Assembly (NCBI GenBank): GCA_029203105.1
Contig: CP119318.1
Span: forward strand, 3,486,501-3,550,500
Length of the DNA: 64,000 nt
Reading direction: 5' to 3'
Source: Candidatus Kaistia colombiensis
GTDB lineage: Bacteria; Pseudomonadota; Alphaproteobacteria; Rhizobiales; Kaistiaceae
The notes below the pieces were generated by a model. That model was not told the origin of the DNA. It saw only the letters and a program-made list of their open reading frames with translations, and made no database searches. The position numbers and the translations under genes are program-made. Shown one piece after another: positions 45,273 to 53,451 of the stretch (its first letter is position 1; every line of letters begins with the position of its first letter).

Positions 45273-46429
45273 CGCGGCGCCCCCTTCGGCAGCATCAGCA
45301 CGACAACCGCCAGCACGGCGCCGATCGTCATCACCGGGAAGGCGGCGGCGCCGAGATGGCCATAGAGCGGCCCCCCCAGCAGGGTGGCGAGCGCCAGGGC
45401 CAGGCCGGAGGTCGTCTGCGAGATGCCCTGCGCCGAGGCCGTCTTCTCTTCCGGCACGTCGCGGGCGATCGCCAGTTGCATGCCGGCATAGACCGCGGCG
45501 AAGGTCAGCGCGTGCAGCATCTGCAATGCCAGCGACGACCACAAGTCGGTCGCCAGCGGGAACAGCGACCACCGCACGATCGCGGCGATGGCGCCGAGCA
45601 GGATCAGCCGTTCCGGCGTCACCTTGCGCAAGGCCCGGCCCGATATAGCGAACATGCCGATCTCGGCGACGACCCCCGAGGCCCAGAGCAACCCGATCTC
45701 GCCACCGCTGAAGCCGAGCTTCTCCCAGTGGATCGTGCCGAAGCTGTAGAAGACGGCATGGGTCGCCGTGATCAGCGCGGTCGAGGCGATGACGACGAGG
45801 AAGCTGCGGCTCATCAGGATCGAGCGCGCCGATACGGCCTCCGGCCTGGCGGCGTCATCGGCGGCGCGGATCTCCGGCGGCGTGACCGGCAGCAGGAAGG
45901 CCGAGAGCGCGGCGATGGCATAGCCGCCGATCAGCATCGGCGACAGCGACGCGGGGCCGAAATGGCCGAAAATCACGCCGCCGGCCAGGCTGATGACGAT
46001 GAAGCTGATCGATCCCCAGACCCGCATCTTGCCATAATCGAGCCCGAAGCGGCGCACGCCGGTCAGGGCCAGCGCATCGATCGCCGGCATGGTCAGGCCG
46101 AGGGTTGCCGTCGCCACGCCGGTCAGGACCAGGATCGGCCAGTAGCCCCCGACCAACGTCGCCGGAATGAAGAAGAGCAGCCCGAGCAGCGCGAAGATGA
46201 TGACGGCGAAGCGCCGGTTCGGCGCGCGGTCGGCAAAGGCACTGCCAAGCGGCATGAACAGGAGGCGCGCGGCGAGCGGAAAGGCCAGGCAGACGCCGAT
46301 CTGCTCCGGCGTCAGCCCGCGCAAGTTGAGCCAGACCGGAAAGAACGGCGTCATCAGGCCGCCGACAACGAAGAAGCCCGTGTAGAAGAGCGAAATGCGG
46401 GGGCCGAAATGGCGCGGCGCGGCAACCAT
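45224..46429 (-). CDS. MFS transporter (MFS_1-like)
   Basis: This 401-residue inner-membrane carrier has twelve predicted spans: LFYTGFFVVGGLMTPFFPVW at the start, then GVCLAFPLAARLLFMPLGSA and FAVIIFALLGLLFFIPATLV, and so on. The text (HWEKLGFSGGEIGLLWASGV, then EIGMFAISGRALRKVTPERL) fits the 3-phenylpropionate-permease-like MFS group. The ATG at 46429 has AGG upstream; a longer frame with an ATG at 46510 lacks a signal. It converges on dgcA and overlaps it. The substrate is unknown. Confidence 0.85.
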   Translation of the reverse strand: MVAAPRHFGPRISLFYTGFFVVGGLMTPFFPVWLNLRGLTPEQIGVCLAFPLAARLLFMPLGSAFADRAPNRRFAVIIFALLGLLFFIPATLVGGYWPILVLTGVATATLGLTMPAIDALALTGVRRFGLDYGKMRVWGSISFIVISLAGGVIFGHFGPASLSPMLIGGYAIAALSAFLLPVTPPEIRAADDAARPEAVSARSILMSRSFLVVIASTALITATHAVFYSFGTIHWEKLGFSGGEIGLLWASGVVAEIGMFAISGRALRKVTPERLILLGAIAAIVRWSLFPLATDLWSSLALQMLHALTFAAVYAGMQLAIARDVPEEKTASAQGISQTTSGLALALATLLGGPLYGHLGAAAFPVMTIGAVLAVVVLMLPKGAPRQPHSAGEGGLTRLPS

Positions 46430-46534
46430 GGATGCCTGTTGACCTGAAAGCCGGCGAGGAATTCGCGGCGGGAAATGGGGAGCGCAGCCGAGGTGCCGGC
46501 GAACCGGCACCGACCGGAGCGGGAGACTGCCCTA

Positions 46535-47506
46535 TCACGCCGCGAGCGCGCGCTCCAGAACAACCGGATCGATGTTGCCGCCGGAAAGCAGGATCACCAC
46601 CGTCTTTCCGCGCGCATCGATGCGCCCGGACAGAAGGCCCGCCAGCGCCACCGCCCCGCCCGGCTCGACCACCAGCTTCAGCGTGCGGAAGGCGAACGCC
46701 ACGGCGGCAAGCGCCTCGGCATCGGAGACGGCGATGGCATGCGCCCCGGTGGCGCGGTTGATGGCAAAGCCGATCGCGCCCGGCTGCGGCGCCATCAGCG
46801 CATCGCAGATCGAGCCGTCGGTGCGCAGGTTGCGCTGGATCGAGCCGGCGGCGAGCGAGCGACCATAGTCGTCGAACCCTTCCGGCTCGGCGAGATAGAC
46901 CTCCGTCTCGGGACTTTCGGCGGCGATCGCGAGGCCGATGCCGGCCGACATGCCGCCGCCGCCGCAGGGAACCATGACGATATCCGCATGCTCGCCGCGC
47001 TGGGCGAGATCCTGGGCGATCTCGAGCCCGATGGTGCCCTGGCCGGCGATGACGCGGCCGTCATTGTAGGGATGGATCAGTTCGGCGCCGGTATCGGCGA
47101 CGATCGCAGCTGTCAGGGCGTCACGGTCGTCGGTCCCGCGGTTGTAGTCGACGATGGCGGCGCCGCGCCGGCGCGTGCCCTCGCGCTTCGCCGCGGGAGC
47201 GTCACCCGGCATGACGATGGTGGCCGGCACGCCGAACAGCCGCGCCGCCTCTGCGATGCCCTGGGCGTGGTTGCCGGAGGACGAGGCGACGACGCCATGC
47301 GCCCGCTCCGCCTGGCTCAGCGAGGCGATGGCGTTGAAGGCGCCGCGAAACTTGAACGAGCCGGTGCGCTGCAGGTTCTCGCATTTGAGAAAGATGCGAC
47401 CGCCGGTGATCTCGTCGAGCGCGGCATTTGAAAGCAGCGGCGTGCGGACGGCTTCGGCGGCGATGCGCTGCGCTGCCATGCGGATATCGTCAATGGTGGG
47501 GGTCAT
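46535..47506 (-). CDS. PLP-dependent threonine/serine dehydratase family protein
   Basis: This fold-type II PLP enzyme probably deaminates a hydroxy amino acid such as threonine or serine. The 323-residue product has the PLP lysine K52 in RTGSFKFRGAFNAI, the SSGNHAQGIAEAARLFGVPA loop, and the phosphate-binding PCGGGGMSAGIGL. No ACT regulatory domain is present, so it is the catabolic or EutB-like type, not biosynthetic IlvA. Serine racemase is another option. It starts at ATG 47506 and lies upstream of the MFS gene on the same strand. Confidence 0.85.
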   Translation of the reverse strand: MTPTIDDIRMAAQRIAAEAVRTPLLSNAALDEITGGRIFLKCENLQRTGSFKFRGAFNAIASLSQAERAHGVVASSSGNHAQGIAEAARLFGVPATIVMPGDAPAAKREGTRRRGAAIVDYNRGTDDRDALTAAIVADTGAELIHPYNDGRVIAGQGTIGLEIAQDLAQRGEHADIVMVPCGGGGMSAGIGLAIAAESPETEVYLAEPEGFDDYGRSLAAGSIQRNLRTDGSICDALMAPQPGAIGFAINRATGAHAIAVSDAEALAAVAFAFRTLKLVVEPGGAVALAGLLSGRIDARGKTVVILLSGGNIDPVVLERALAA

Positions 47507-47541
47507 GACTCTGCCAACGGCCGGGGAGGACAAGGCAGAGG

Positions 47542-48573
47542 TTACACGAAAGCGCGGCCGGTGCAGCTCTTTTGCGTGGCGATCACGTTGTCGAGGAACT
47601 GTCGGGTCGCCGCCTGCCAGGAATGGCGCAGCGCCACCGAGCGGCAATGGTCGCGCGGGACGTCGAGCGCCGCCAGCGCCGCCTTGCGCAGGTCCTCGTC
47701 AAGGACGCCCGCCCCGGTCCCGCCGACGACGTCGCGCGGGCCCGCGACCGGGAACGCCGCCACCGGCAGGCCGGAGGCCATCGCCTCGAGCATGACGACG
47801 CCGAACGTGTCGGTCCGGCTCGGAAAGACGAAGCAGTCCGACGCCGCATAGATGTCGGCCAGCGCTTCGCCGACCCTGGTGCCGAGGAACGAGACTTCCG
47901 GATGCGCCCGCCTCAGCGTTTCGAGCGCCGGCCCGTCGCCGACCACCACCTTGCTGCCCGGCAGGTCGAGATCGAGGAAGGCGCCGATGTTCTTTTCGAC
48001 CGCGACACGGCCGACATAGAGGAAGATCGGCCGCGGCAAATCGAGGACGTCGCTGCGCCGGGCGGGATCGAACAGATCGGCGTCGACGCCGCGCGACCAG
48101 CGCATCAGATGGGTGAAACCGCGCCCTGCCAGTTCATCCTGCAACGAGGCGGTCGCGACCATGCAGCCGGCGCCGGAATTGTGGAAGGCGCGCAGCGCAG
48201 CATAGGTCCAGTCGACCGGCACCGGCAGGCGGGCGGCGAGATATTCGGGAAAGCGGGTGTGATAGCTGGTCGTGAAAATCCGCCCGCGCTTGCGACACCA
48301 GCGACGCACGGCATATCCGATCGGACCTTCGGTGGCGATGTGGACATGGTCGGGCGCCGCCTCATCCAGCCGCCGGCCGATCGCGCCCGGCGCGGCGATG
48401 GTCAGCCGGATTTCCGGATAGGTCGGGCACGGAACGGTGCGATAGCCTTCGGGCGTCAGCATCAGCGCGGTCGCGCCCAATTCCGGCAGATGGCGCGACA
48501 ACCGCTCCAGCGTGCGCACGACCCCGTTGATCTGCGGATGCCAGGCGTCGCTCGCGATCAGGATGCGGCTCAT
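47542..48573 (-). CDS. GT4-family glycosyltransferase (Agt-like, lipid glycosylation)
   Basis: This 343-residue GT-B enzyme of family GT4 has the acceptor half (ILIASDAWHPQINGVVRTLE, then TTSYHTRFPEYLAARLPVPV) and the donor half (IFLYVGRVAVEKNIGAFLDL, GPALETLRRAHPEVSFLG, then SRTDTFGVVMLEAMASGLPV). In marine and soil alphaproteobacteria such a gene, called Agt, sits beside plcP and makes glycolipids from diacylglycerol under phosphate starvation. Here it overlaps the plcP-like gene by four bases. Its role in lipid remodelling is inferred from that and from the Pho box upstream. Confidence 0.8.
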   Translation of the reverse strand: MSRILIASDAWHPQINGVVRTLERLSRHLPELGATALMLTPEGYRTVPCPTYPEIRLTIAAPGAIGRRLDEAAPDHVHIATEGPIGYAVRRWCRKRGRIFTTSYHTRFPEYLAARLPVPVDWTYAALRAFHNSGAGCMVATASLQDELAGRGFTHLMRWSRGVDADLFDPARRSDVLDLPRPIFLYVGRVAVEKNIGAFLDLDLPGSKVVVGDGPALETLRRAHPEVSFLGTRVGEALADIYAASDCFVFPSRTDTFGVVMLEAMASGLPVAAFPVAGPRDVVGGTGAGVLDEDLRKAALAALDVPRDHCRSVALRHSWQAATRQFLDNVIATQKSCTGRAFV

Positions 48574-49379
48574 GCGGCGACCTTGTCGATCTCCGGCTCA
48601 TCCTCGAACTCCACCGCATATTGGCTGGCGATGTCGGCCCAGCGCACCATCTCGATGCGGCCGTCGTGATGCTCGACGATCGCCGTGCAGCTTTCGACCC
48701 AGTCGCCCGTGTTGATGTAGCGGATGCCGAGATCGTCGCGGATGGCGGCGTGGTGGATGTGGCCGCAGACGACGCCGTCGGCGCCGACCCGCTTCGCCTC
48801 GGTCAGCAGCGCCTGCTCGAAGGCGCCGATGAAGGAGACCGCGTTCTTGACCTTGAGCTTGGCCCAGGCCGACAGCGACCAGTATTCGAAGCCGAGCTTG
48901 CGGCGCACCTTGCCGACGACGGTATTGAGCGCCAGCGCCAGGTTGTAGGCATGGTCGCCGAGGAAGGCGAGCCATTTGGCGTGGCGCACGACCACGTCGA
49001 ACTGGTCGCCATGCATCACCAGCAGGCGCTTGCCGTCGGCCGTCTCGTGCACGACCCGGTCGGCCAGCTCGACGCCGCCCATCTGCAGGCCGAGATAATC
49101 GCGCAGGAATTCGTCGTGATTGCCGGGGATATAGACCAGCCGGGCGCCCTTGCGCCCTTTGCGCAGCAACTTCTGAACGACGTCATTGTGCGCCTGCGGC
49201 CAATACCAGCTCTTCTTCAGGCGCCAGCCGTCGATGATGTCGCCGACCAGATAAATCGTCTCGGCATCGTGCCACTTCAGGAAGTCGAGCAGAAGCTCAG
49301 CCTGACTTCCGCGTGTGCCGAGATGAATATCCGACAGGAAGAGCGTGCGGAGATGACGGGGAGCGACACCGCTCGACAT
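48570..49379 (-). CDS. plcP: PlcP-type metallophosphoesterase (phospholipase C-like)
   Basis: The 269-residue calcineurin-like phosphoesterase has the full metal site: SDIHLG (D17, H19), LVGDIIDGW (D47), GNHDE (N87, H88), MHGDQFDVV (H123) and CGHIHHAAIRD. It resembles LpxH, but the text SWYWPQAHNDVVQKLLRKGR and YINTGDWVESCTAIVEHHDG fits the Sinorhizobium PlcP group, which splits phosphatidylcholine to diacylglycerol and phosphocholine. A GT4 gene follows with a four-base overlap, and a Pho box lies 55 bases upstream of its ATG. Both support PlcP over LpxH. Confidence 0.78.
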   Translation of the reverse strand: MSSGVAPRHLRTLFLSDIHLGTRGSQAELLLDFLKWHDAETIYLVGDIIDGWRLKKSWYWPQAHNDVVQKLLRKGRKGARLVYIPGNHDEFLRDYLGLQMGGVELADRVVHETADGKRLLVMHGDQFDVVVRHAKWLAFLGDHAYNLALALNTVVGKVRRKLGFEYWSLSAWAKLKVKNAVSFIGAFEQALLTEAKRVGADGVVCGHIHHAAIRDDLGIRYINTGDWVESCTAIVEHHDGRIEMVRWADIASQYAVEFEDEPEIDKVAA

Positions 49380-49433
49380 GATCTTGATTCGTCCTCATCC
49401 AAGAGACCGGTGTCGATTGCTTAGCCGACACAC

Positions 49434-49451
49434 GCCACAGATTTGTGACAG
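49434..49451 (-). promoter_or_regulatory. Pho box (PhoB-binding site) before plcP
   Basis: Read on the minus strand the bases are CTGTCACAAATCTGTGGC: two 7-base direct repeats (CTGTCAC and CTGTGGC) separated by AAAT, close to the PhoB consensus CTGTCAT-N4-CTGTCAT. A weak -10 (TAAGCA) begins 10 bases downstream, the spacing expected for PhoB-activated promoters. It lies between the lysE stop and the plcP start. Confidence 0.72.
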
Positions 49452-49455
49452 TCTT

Positions 49456-50049
49456 TCAGAAGAGGGTCGGCAGGGTCGATAGGACGAGAAGCAGCGCCAT
49501 CAGCGCATTGAAGATGGTGATACGGCGGTCGCTGTCGAGGAAGCGCGAGATCGCCGTGCCGAACAGGCACCACGCGGCCGCCGAGGGCAGCGACATCAGT
49601 GCGAATACCGCCACCAGAAGCAGGACGCCCGGCAGCATGGCACTGCCCGCCGGCACGAACAGCGCCATCGCGCTGACCGCCATGATCCATGCCTTGGGAT
49701 TGACCCACTGGAACAACGCCGCGGCCAGGAAGCTCATCGGCCGACCTTGCTTCGTACCATCGGTATCATGCCGGCCGGCCCGCGCCAGCTTCCGGGCGAG
49801 ATAAAGCAGATAGGCGAAGGAGACGTATTTCAGGATCTCGTGCAGGACGGGATAGGCCTCGAACAGGCCGCCGAGCCCCATGCCGACCGCGAACACCATC
49901 AGCGGGAAGCCGATCGTGATGCCGAGCATATGCGGCACGCTGGGCAGGACGCCCCAGTTGGCGCCTGAGATCATCAGCATCGTGTTGTTCGGCCCCGGCG
50001 TGAAAGCCATCACCGCCGCGAAGCCGAGAATCGCCAGCACATGATCCAT
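49456..50049 (-). CDS. LysE/RhtB family amino-acid exporter
   Basis: This 197-residue inner-membrane protein of the LysE family probably exports an amino acid or small metabolite. The ATG at 50049 has a strong GGGAGG. The start AVMAFTPGPNNTMLMISGAN is the family hallmark, followed by LGITIGFPLMVFAVGMGLGG and FQWVNPKAWIMAVSAMALFV. It is divergent from the FAH gene with 201 bases between. A weak dyad, AATGT/ACATT at about 50101-50115, lies in that gap. The substrate is unknown. Confidence 0.88.
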   Translation of the reverse strand: MDHVLAILGFAAVMAFTPGPNNTMLMISGANWGVLPSVPHMLGITIGFPLMVFAVGMGLGGLFEAYPVLHEILKYVSFAYLLYLARKLARAGRHDTDGTKQGRPMSFLAAALFQWVNPKAWIMAVSAMALFVPAGSAMLPGVLLLVAVFALMSLPSAAAWCLFGTAISRFLDSDRRITIFNALMALLLVLSTLPTLF

Positions 50050-50250
50050 GGGGTCCTCCCGAGACCGATCCGATCCATGGCACGGCCGCATCATTAGGTC
50101 AATGTTACTGACATTATTGGGTCGAGCTGGCCGAGCCAGCCCAGTTGTTCCCTGTGGGCCAAGCTGCATTGCTTCAGTTGTCCGACATCTGCTCTTGCAA
50201 GCCAGCGCCCCCTCGACCAATATCCCGCCCGCCAACACGGAGAACTATCA

Positions 50251-51099
50251 ATGAAACTCGTACGTTTCGGGGCCGCTGGCTCGGAGAAGCCGGGCCTTCT
50301 CGCCAAGGACGGCACCATTCGCGATCTTTCGGGCGTTGTTTCCGACATCACCCCCGAGACGCTCAAGAACGGCGTGATCGACGCGATCGCCAAGGTCGAC
50401 CCGGCTTCGCTGCCGGTCGTGCCGGCCGGCACGCGCCTCGGCCCGGTTGTCAACGGCACGCGCAACTTCATCGCCGTCGGCCTGAACTATGTCGACCACG
50501 CGCATGAAACCAACATGCCGATCCCGGCAGAGCCGATCCTGTTCAACAAGGCCCCGAACTGCATCGTCGGCCCGAACGACAACGTCACGATCCCCAAGGG
50601 CTCTGAAAAGACCGACTGGGAAGTCGAGCTGGCGATCGTCATCGGCAAGACCGCAAGCTATGTTTCGGAAGCGGACGCGATCAACTACGTCGCAGGCTAC
50701 TCGGTCTGCCACGACGTGTCCGAGCGCGCCTTCCAGACGGAGCGCGGTGGCCAGTGGATGAAGGGCAAGGGTTCGCCGACCTTCGGTCCGCTCGGCCCCT
50801 GGCTGGTCACGCCGGATGAAGTCGCGGACATCCAGAACCTCGACATGTATCTCGACCTGAACGGCCAGCGCGTCCAGACCGGCAACACCAAGACGATGAT
50901 CTTCGGCGTTGCGCATCTGGTCAGCTACATCAGCCAGTTCCTGCAGCTCGATCCGGGCGACGTCATCACCACCGGCACCCCTCCGGGCGTCGGCATGGGC
51001 ATGAAGCCGCCGCGCTTCCTGAAGGCCGGCGACAAGGTCCGCCTCGGCATCCAGGGCCTGGGCGACCAGGAGCAGGAATTCGTCGCCTACAAGGGTTGA
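50251..51099 (+). CDS. Fumarylacetoacetate hydrolase family protein
   Basis: FAH-family enzymes cut or isomerise beta-diketo acids and related ring-cleavage products. This 282-residue protein starts behind GGAG and has the metal-binding HETNMPIPAEPILFNKAPNC region, then KTDWEVELAIVIGKTASYV with the acidic ligands, GYSVCHDVSERAFQTERGGQ, and DVITTGTPPGVGMGMKPPRF. The FAH-like 2-hydroxyhepta-2,4-diene-1,7-dioate isomerase and ureidoglycolate-lyase-like groups share this text, so the substrate is open. Codon use is C-rich as in well-expressed genes. It is monocistronic with its own terminator. Confidence 0.88.
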   Translation: MKLVRFGAAGSEKPGLLAKDGTIRDLSGVVSDITPETLKNGVIDAIAKVDPASLPVVPAGTRLGPVVNGTRNFIAVGLNYVDHAHETNMPIPAEPILFNKAPNCIVGPNDNVTIPKGSEKTDWEVELAIVIGKTASYVSEADAINYVAGYSVCHDVSERAFQTERGGQWMKGKGSPTFGPLGPWLVTPDEVADIQNLDMYLDLNGQRVQTGNTKTMIFGVAHLVSYISQFLQLDPGDVITTGTPPGVGMGMKPPRFLKAGDKVRLGIQGLGDQEQEFVAYKG

Positions 51100-51128
51100 T
51101 GCCCGGCGACTAACCTGACGAATTTGAG

Positions 51129-51163
51129 AGCGGCCGATGCCTCGCGCGTCGGCCGCTTTTTTT
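51129..51163 (+). terminator. Rho-independent terminator of the FAH gene
   Basis: AGCGGCCGA (51129-51137) pairs with TCGGCCGCT (51149-51157), with three more pairs inside, and seven T follow to 51163. It lies 30 bases after the stop. Confidence 0.92.
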
Positions 51164-51188
51164 GCGCCCAAGGAACGAAAGCTCATCC

Positions 51189-51314
51189 TCACCTCTCCCT
51201 GAGGGAGAGGTCGGCTCGCAGAGCCGGGTGAGCGTTTAGGGAACTATCCGGATGAGGCCGTAAACCCTCACCCGCCGCACTGCGTGCGTCGACCTCTCCC
51301 TCAGGGAGAGGTGA
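51189..51314. repeat. Inverted pair of a dispersed repeat with 25-bp perfect arms
   Basis: The first arm (51189-51213) starts TCACCTCTCCCTGAGGGAG and the second (51290-51314) is its exact reverse complement. Each arm is itself a CTCTCCCTGAGGGAGAG palindrome. Inside, CGGGTGAGCGTTTA (51225-51238) and TAAACCCTCACCCG (51261-51274) also match with one difference. So two copies of a roughly 50-base element face each other. Elements with CCTCACC and ACCTCTCCC ends are, from memory, common between genes in this order. Confidence 0.8.
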
Positions 51315-51377
51315 TGTTGCCAGTTCCCCTTTGATGGGATTTCATCCCGACAGCAGGGGAAGCAAGCCCCCCTCGCC

Positions 51378-52175
51378 TCACCACCACTTGTGAAAATGGT
51401 GCACCGGGCCGTGGCCACGGCCGATCTGCAGCCGGTCGGCGGCGGCGATCGCGTCGGTGATGTAGCGCTTCGCTTCATCGATCGCCGGTTCCAGCGCCAT
51501 GCCGCGCGCCAGGCCGGCGGCAATGGCCGAGGACAGCGTGCAGCCGGTGCCGTGCGTGTTCAGCGTGTCGATGCGCGGCGCGTGGAACCAGCGCTTGCCT
51601 GCGGCCGACAGCAGCAGGTCGGCGCTCTCGGGACCGGTGCCGTGGCCGCCCTTGATGAGCACGGCGCGCGCGCCGAGCCGCAGGATCGCCTCCGCCTGCG
51701 CCTCCATGCCCGCCTCGCTCTCCGCCACGTCGGTTTCGAGCAGCCGCGCCGCCTCGCGCAGGTTCGGCGTGACCAGCGCCGCCCTCGGCAGCAGTTCCGC
51801 GATCAGCACCGCGACCGATTCATCGCGCAGCAGCATGTCGCCGCTGGTCGCCACCATCACCGGATCGAGCACGACATTTCGCTGAGCATGGCGGTCGAGG
51901 CCCGCGGCCACAGCGCCGATGACGCCCGGCTGCGACAGCATGCCGATCTTCACCGCGTTGACCGCGAGATCCGAGAACACGGCATCGATCTGCGCGGAGA
52001 CGAATTCGGCCGGCACGTCATGGATGCCGGTCACGCCCAGCGTGTTCTGCGCCGTCAGCGCCGCGATGACCGAAGCGCCGTAGACGCCGAGCGCGGAGAA
52101 CGTCTTCAGGTCGGCCTGAATGCCGGCGCCGCCGCCCGAATCTGAGCCGGCAATGGTAACGGCGATGGCTGTCAT
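51378..52175 (-). CDS. thiD: Hydroxymethylpyrimidine/phosphomethylpyrimidine kinase
   Basis: ThiD phosphorylates HMP and HMP-P in thiamine synthesis. The 265-residue ribokinase-fold protein begins AVTIAGSDSGGGAGIQADLK. It has the anion-hole and catalytic region DTLNTHGTGCTLSSAIAAGL near the C-terminus and VLDPVMVATSGDMLL in the middle. No other thiamine gene is near, which is usual for the salvage enzyme. The DMT carrier gene on the same strand ends 115 bases upstream. Confidence 0.94.
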   Translation of the reverse strand: MTAIAVTIAGSDSGGGAGIQADLKTFSALGVYGASVIAALTAQNTLGVTGIHDVPAEFVSAQIDAVFSDLAVNAVKIGMLSQPGVIGAVAAGLDRHAQRNVVLDPVMVATSGDMLLRDESVAVLIAELLPRAALVTPNLREAARLLETDVAESEAGMEAQAEAILRLGARAVLIKGGHGTGPESADLLLSAAGKRWFHAPRIDTLNTHGTGCTLSSAIAAGLARGMALEPAIDEAKRYITDAIAAADRLQIGRGHGPVHHFHKWW

Positions 52176-52290
52176 GTCGGCTTGTCCTTGTCTCTCGAGA
52201 ACCGATCAACGTTTCATGGAAATGCGGATCGGCTCCAACTCGTTGTTCGACCGCGTTTCCCAACGCGGATCCACTTCGCTCGAAAGCGCG

Positions 52291-53232
52291 CTAGGTACCC
52301 GGGCCGGCCGGCGTCTTGGCTGCCCGCTCGCGGCTGCGCTTGAGGCCGAGCCGATGCTCGCGATAGATCACGAACAGGCCGGATGCAATCACGATCCCCG
52401 AACCGATCAGCATGGTGGCGCTCGGCGTCGAGTTGAACAGCAGATAACCGACGATGATCGCCCAGAGCATCGAGATATATTCGAACGGGGCAATCAGCGA
52501 CGCCTCGCCGTAGCGATAGCTCTGCGTCAGCAGCACCTGACCGATGCCGCCGAAGATGCCGGCGCCGACCAGGAACGGCACATGCTCCCAACTCGGCATA
52601 ACCCAGCCGAACGGCGCCGTCAGAAGCATGAAGATCGCCGTGAACGTCGAGAAGTAGACGACGATCGTGCCGGGCGATTCGACCCAGGTGAGCCGCCGCG
52701 TCTGGGTCGCCGCCAGCGCGCCGAAGAAGGCGGCGAGGACAGAGAAGACGGCGCCGAGCGTGCTGCGCTCCGGACCGCTCGCCGGCCCGACGTAGTCCGA
52801 CAGGATGACGAGCACGCCGATCAGCCCGATCACCACCGCCGTCCAGCGATAGACGCGGATCACTTCCTTGAGCAGCACGGCGGCGAGCACGACGGTCAGG
52901 AGCGGCGAGGCGTAGCCGATGGCGGTCGCGTCCGAAAGCGGCAGCCGGGCCAGGGCGGAAAAGCCGAAGAACATCGAGGTGGCGCCGGCGACCGAGCGCA
53001 GCACATGGCCGCCGATGCGCGGCGTGATGAAGACGGACGGGAAGTTGCCGAGCCACGCCACCCAGATCAGCACCGGGATCAGCGCGAAGGCCGAGCGGAA
53101 GAAGGCGACCTCGCCGGGCGGAAAGACGTCCGAAATATACTTGATCAGCGTCGCCATCGCGGTGAAGGCGATGGTCGAGATGATCTTGAGCAGCACGCCG
53201 AAAAGCGGCTGCCCCCGTTGTGGCGTTTCCAT
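52291..53232 (-). CDS. DMT-superfamily transporter (EamA domains)
   Basis: This 313-residue inner-membrane carrier has ten predicted spans in two EamA repeats: LLKIISTIAFTAMATLIKYI, FFGFSALARLPLSDATAIGY and LTVVLAAVLLKEVIRVYRWT in the first half, VLLTQSYRYGEASLIAPFEY and LWAIIVGYLLFNSTPSATML in the second. The tail is Lys/Arg-rich. Metabolite export or uptake is likely; the substrate is unknown. It lies between thiD and a dispersed repeat. Confidence 0.88.
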   Translation of the reverse strand: METPQRGQPLFGVLLKIISTIAFTAMATLIKYISDVFPPGEVAFFRSAFALIPVLIWVAWLGNFPSVFITPRIGGHVLRSVAGATSMFFGFSALARLPLSDATAIGYASPLLTVVLAAVLLKEVIRVYRWTAVVIGLIGVLVILSDYVGPASGPERSTLGAVFSVLAAFFGALAATQTRRLTWVESPGTIVVYFSTFTAIFMLLTAPFGWVMPSWEHVPFLVGAGIFGGIGQVLLTQSYRYGEASLIAPFEYISMLWAIIVGYLLFNSTPSATMLIGSGIVIASGLFVIYREHRLGLKRSRERAAKTPAGPGT

Positions 53233-53352
53233 GGACCCGTTCGGACCGCGGGACGGTCCGTTTCTTCATTCGTGGGCCGCGGAAGATGCGGCCGGCTTGT
53301 GAGCTTGTGTCGTGGTGGGCCTGCCGGCTCGTCGGCAGGCAGTATCGTAGTC

Positions 53353-53410
53353 TAGAGCGATTTCGCGCGACGTGGATACGGTCTTGATGGAAGAAACGCG
53401 ACCAAACAGA
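53353..53410 (+). repeat. Dispersed intergenic palindromic repeat, copy 2
   Basis: The stretch begins TAGAGCGATTTCGCGCGACG and ends AAGAAACGCGACCAAACAGA, clearly related to copy 1 at 29341-29400 but diverged. It lies between the DMT gene and the molybdoenzyme gene, both on the minus strand. Confidence 0.65.
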
Positions 53411-53451
53411 ACGTTAGGTTCCTCCCCGGCCGCAAGAAGCGGAAGAGCGGC

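Noticed and set aside
48570..49379. Calling the phosphoesterase LpxH (UDP-2,3-diacylglucosamine hydrolase)
   Set aside because: The fold is shared, but the sequence text, the GT4 partner and the Pho box fit PlcP better; lpxH normally lies elsewhere.
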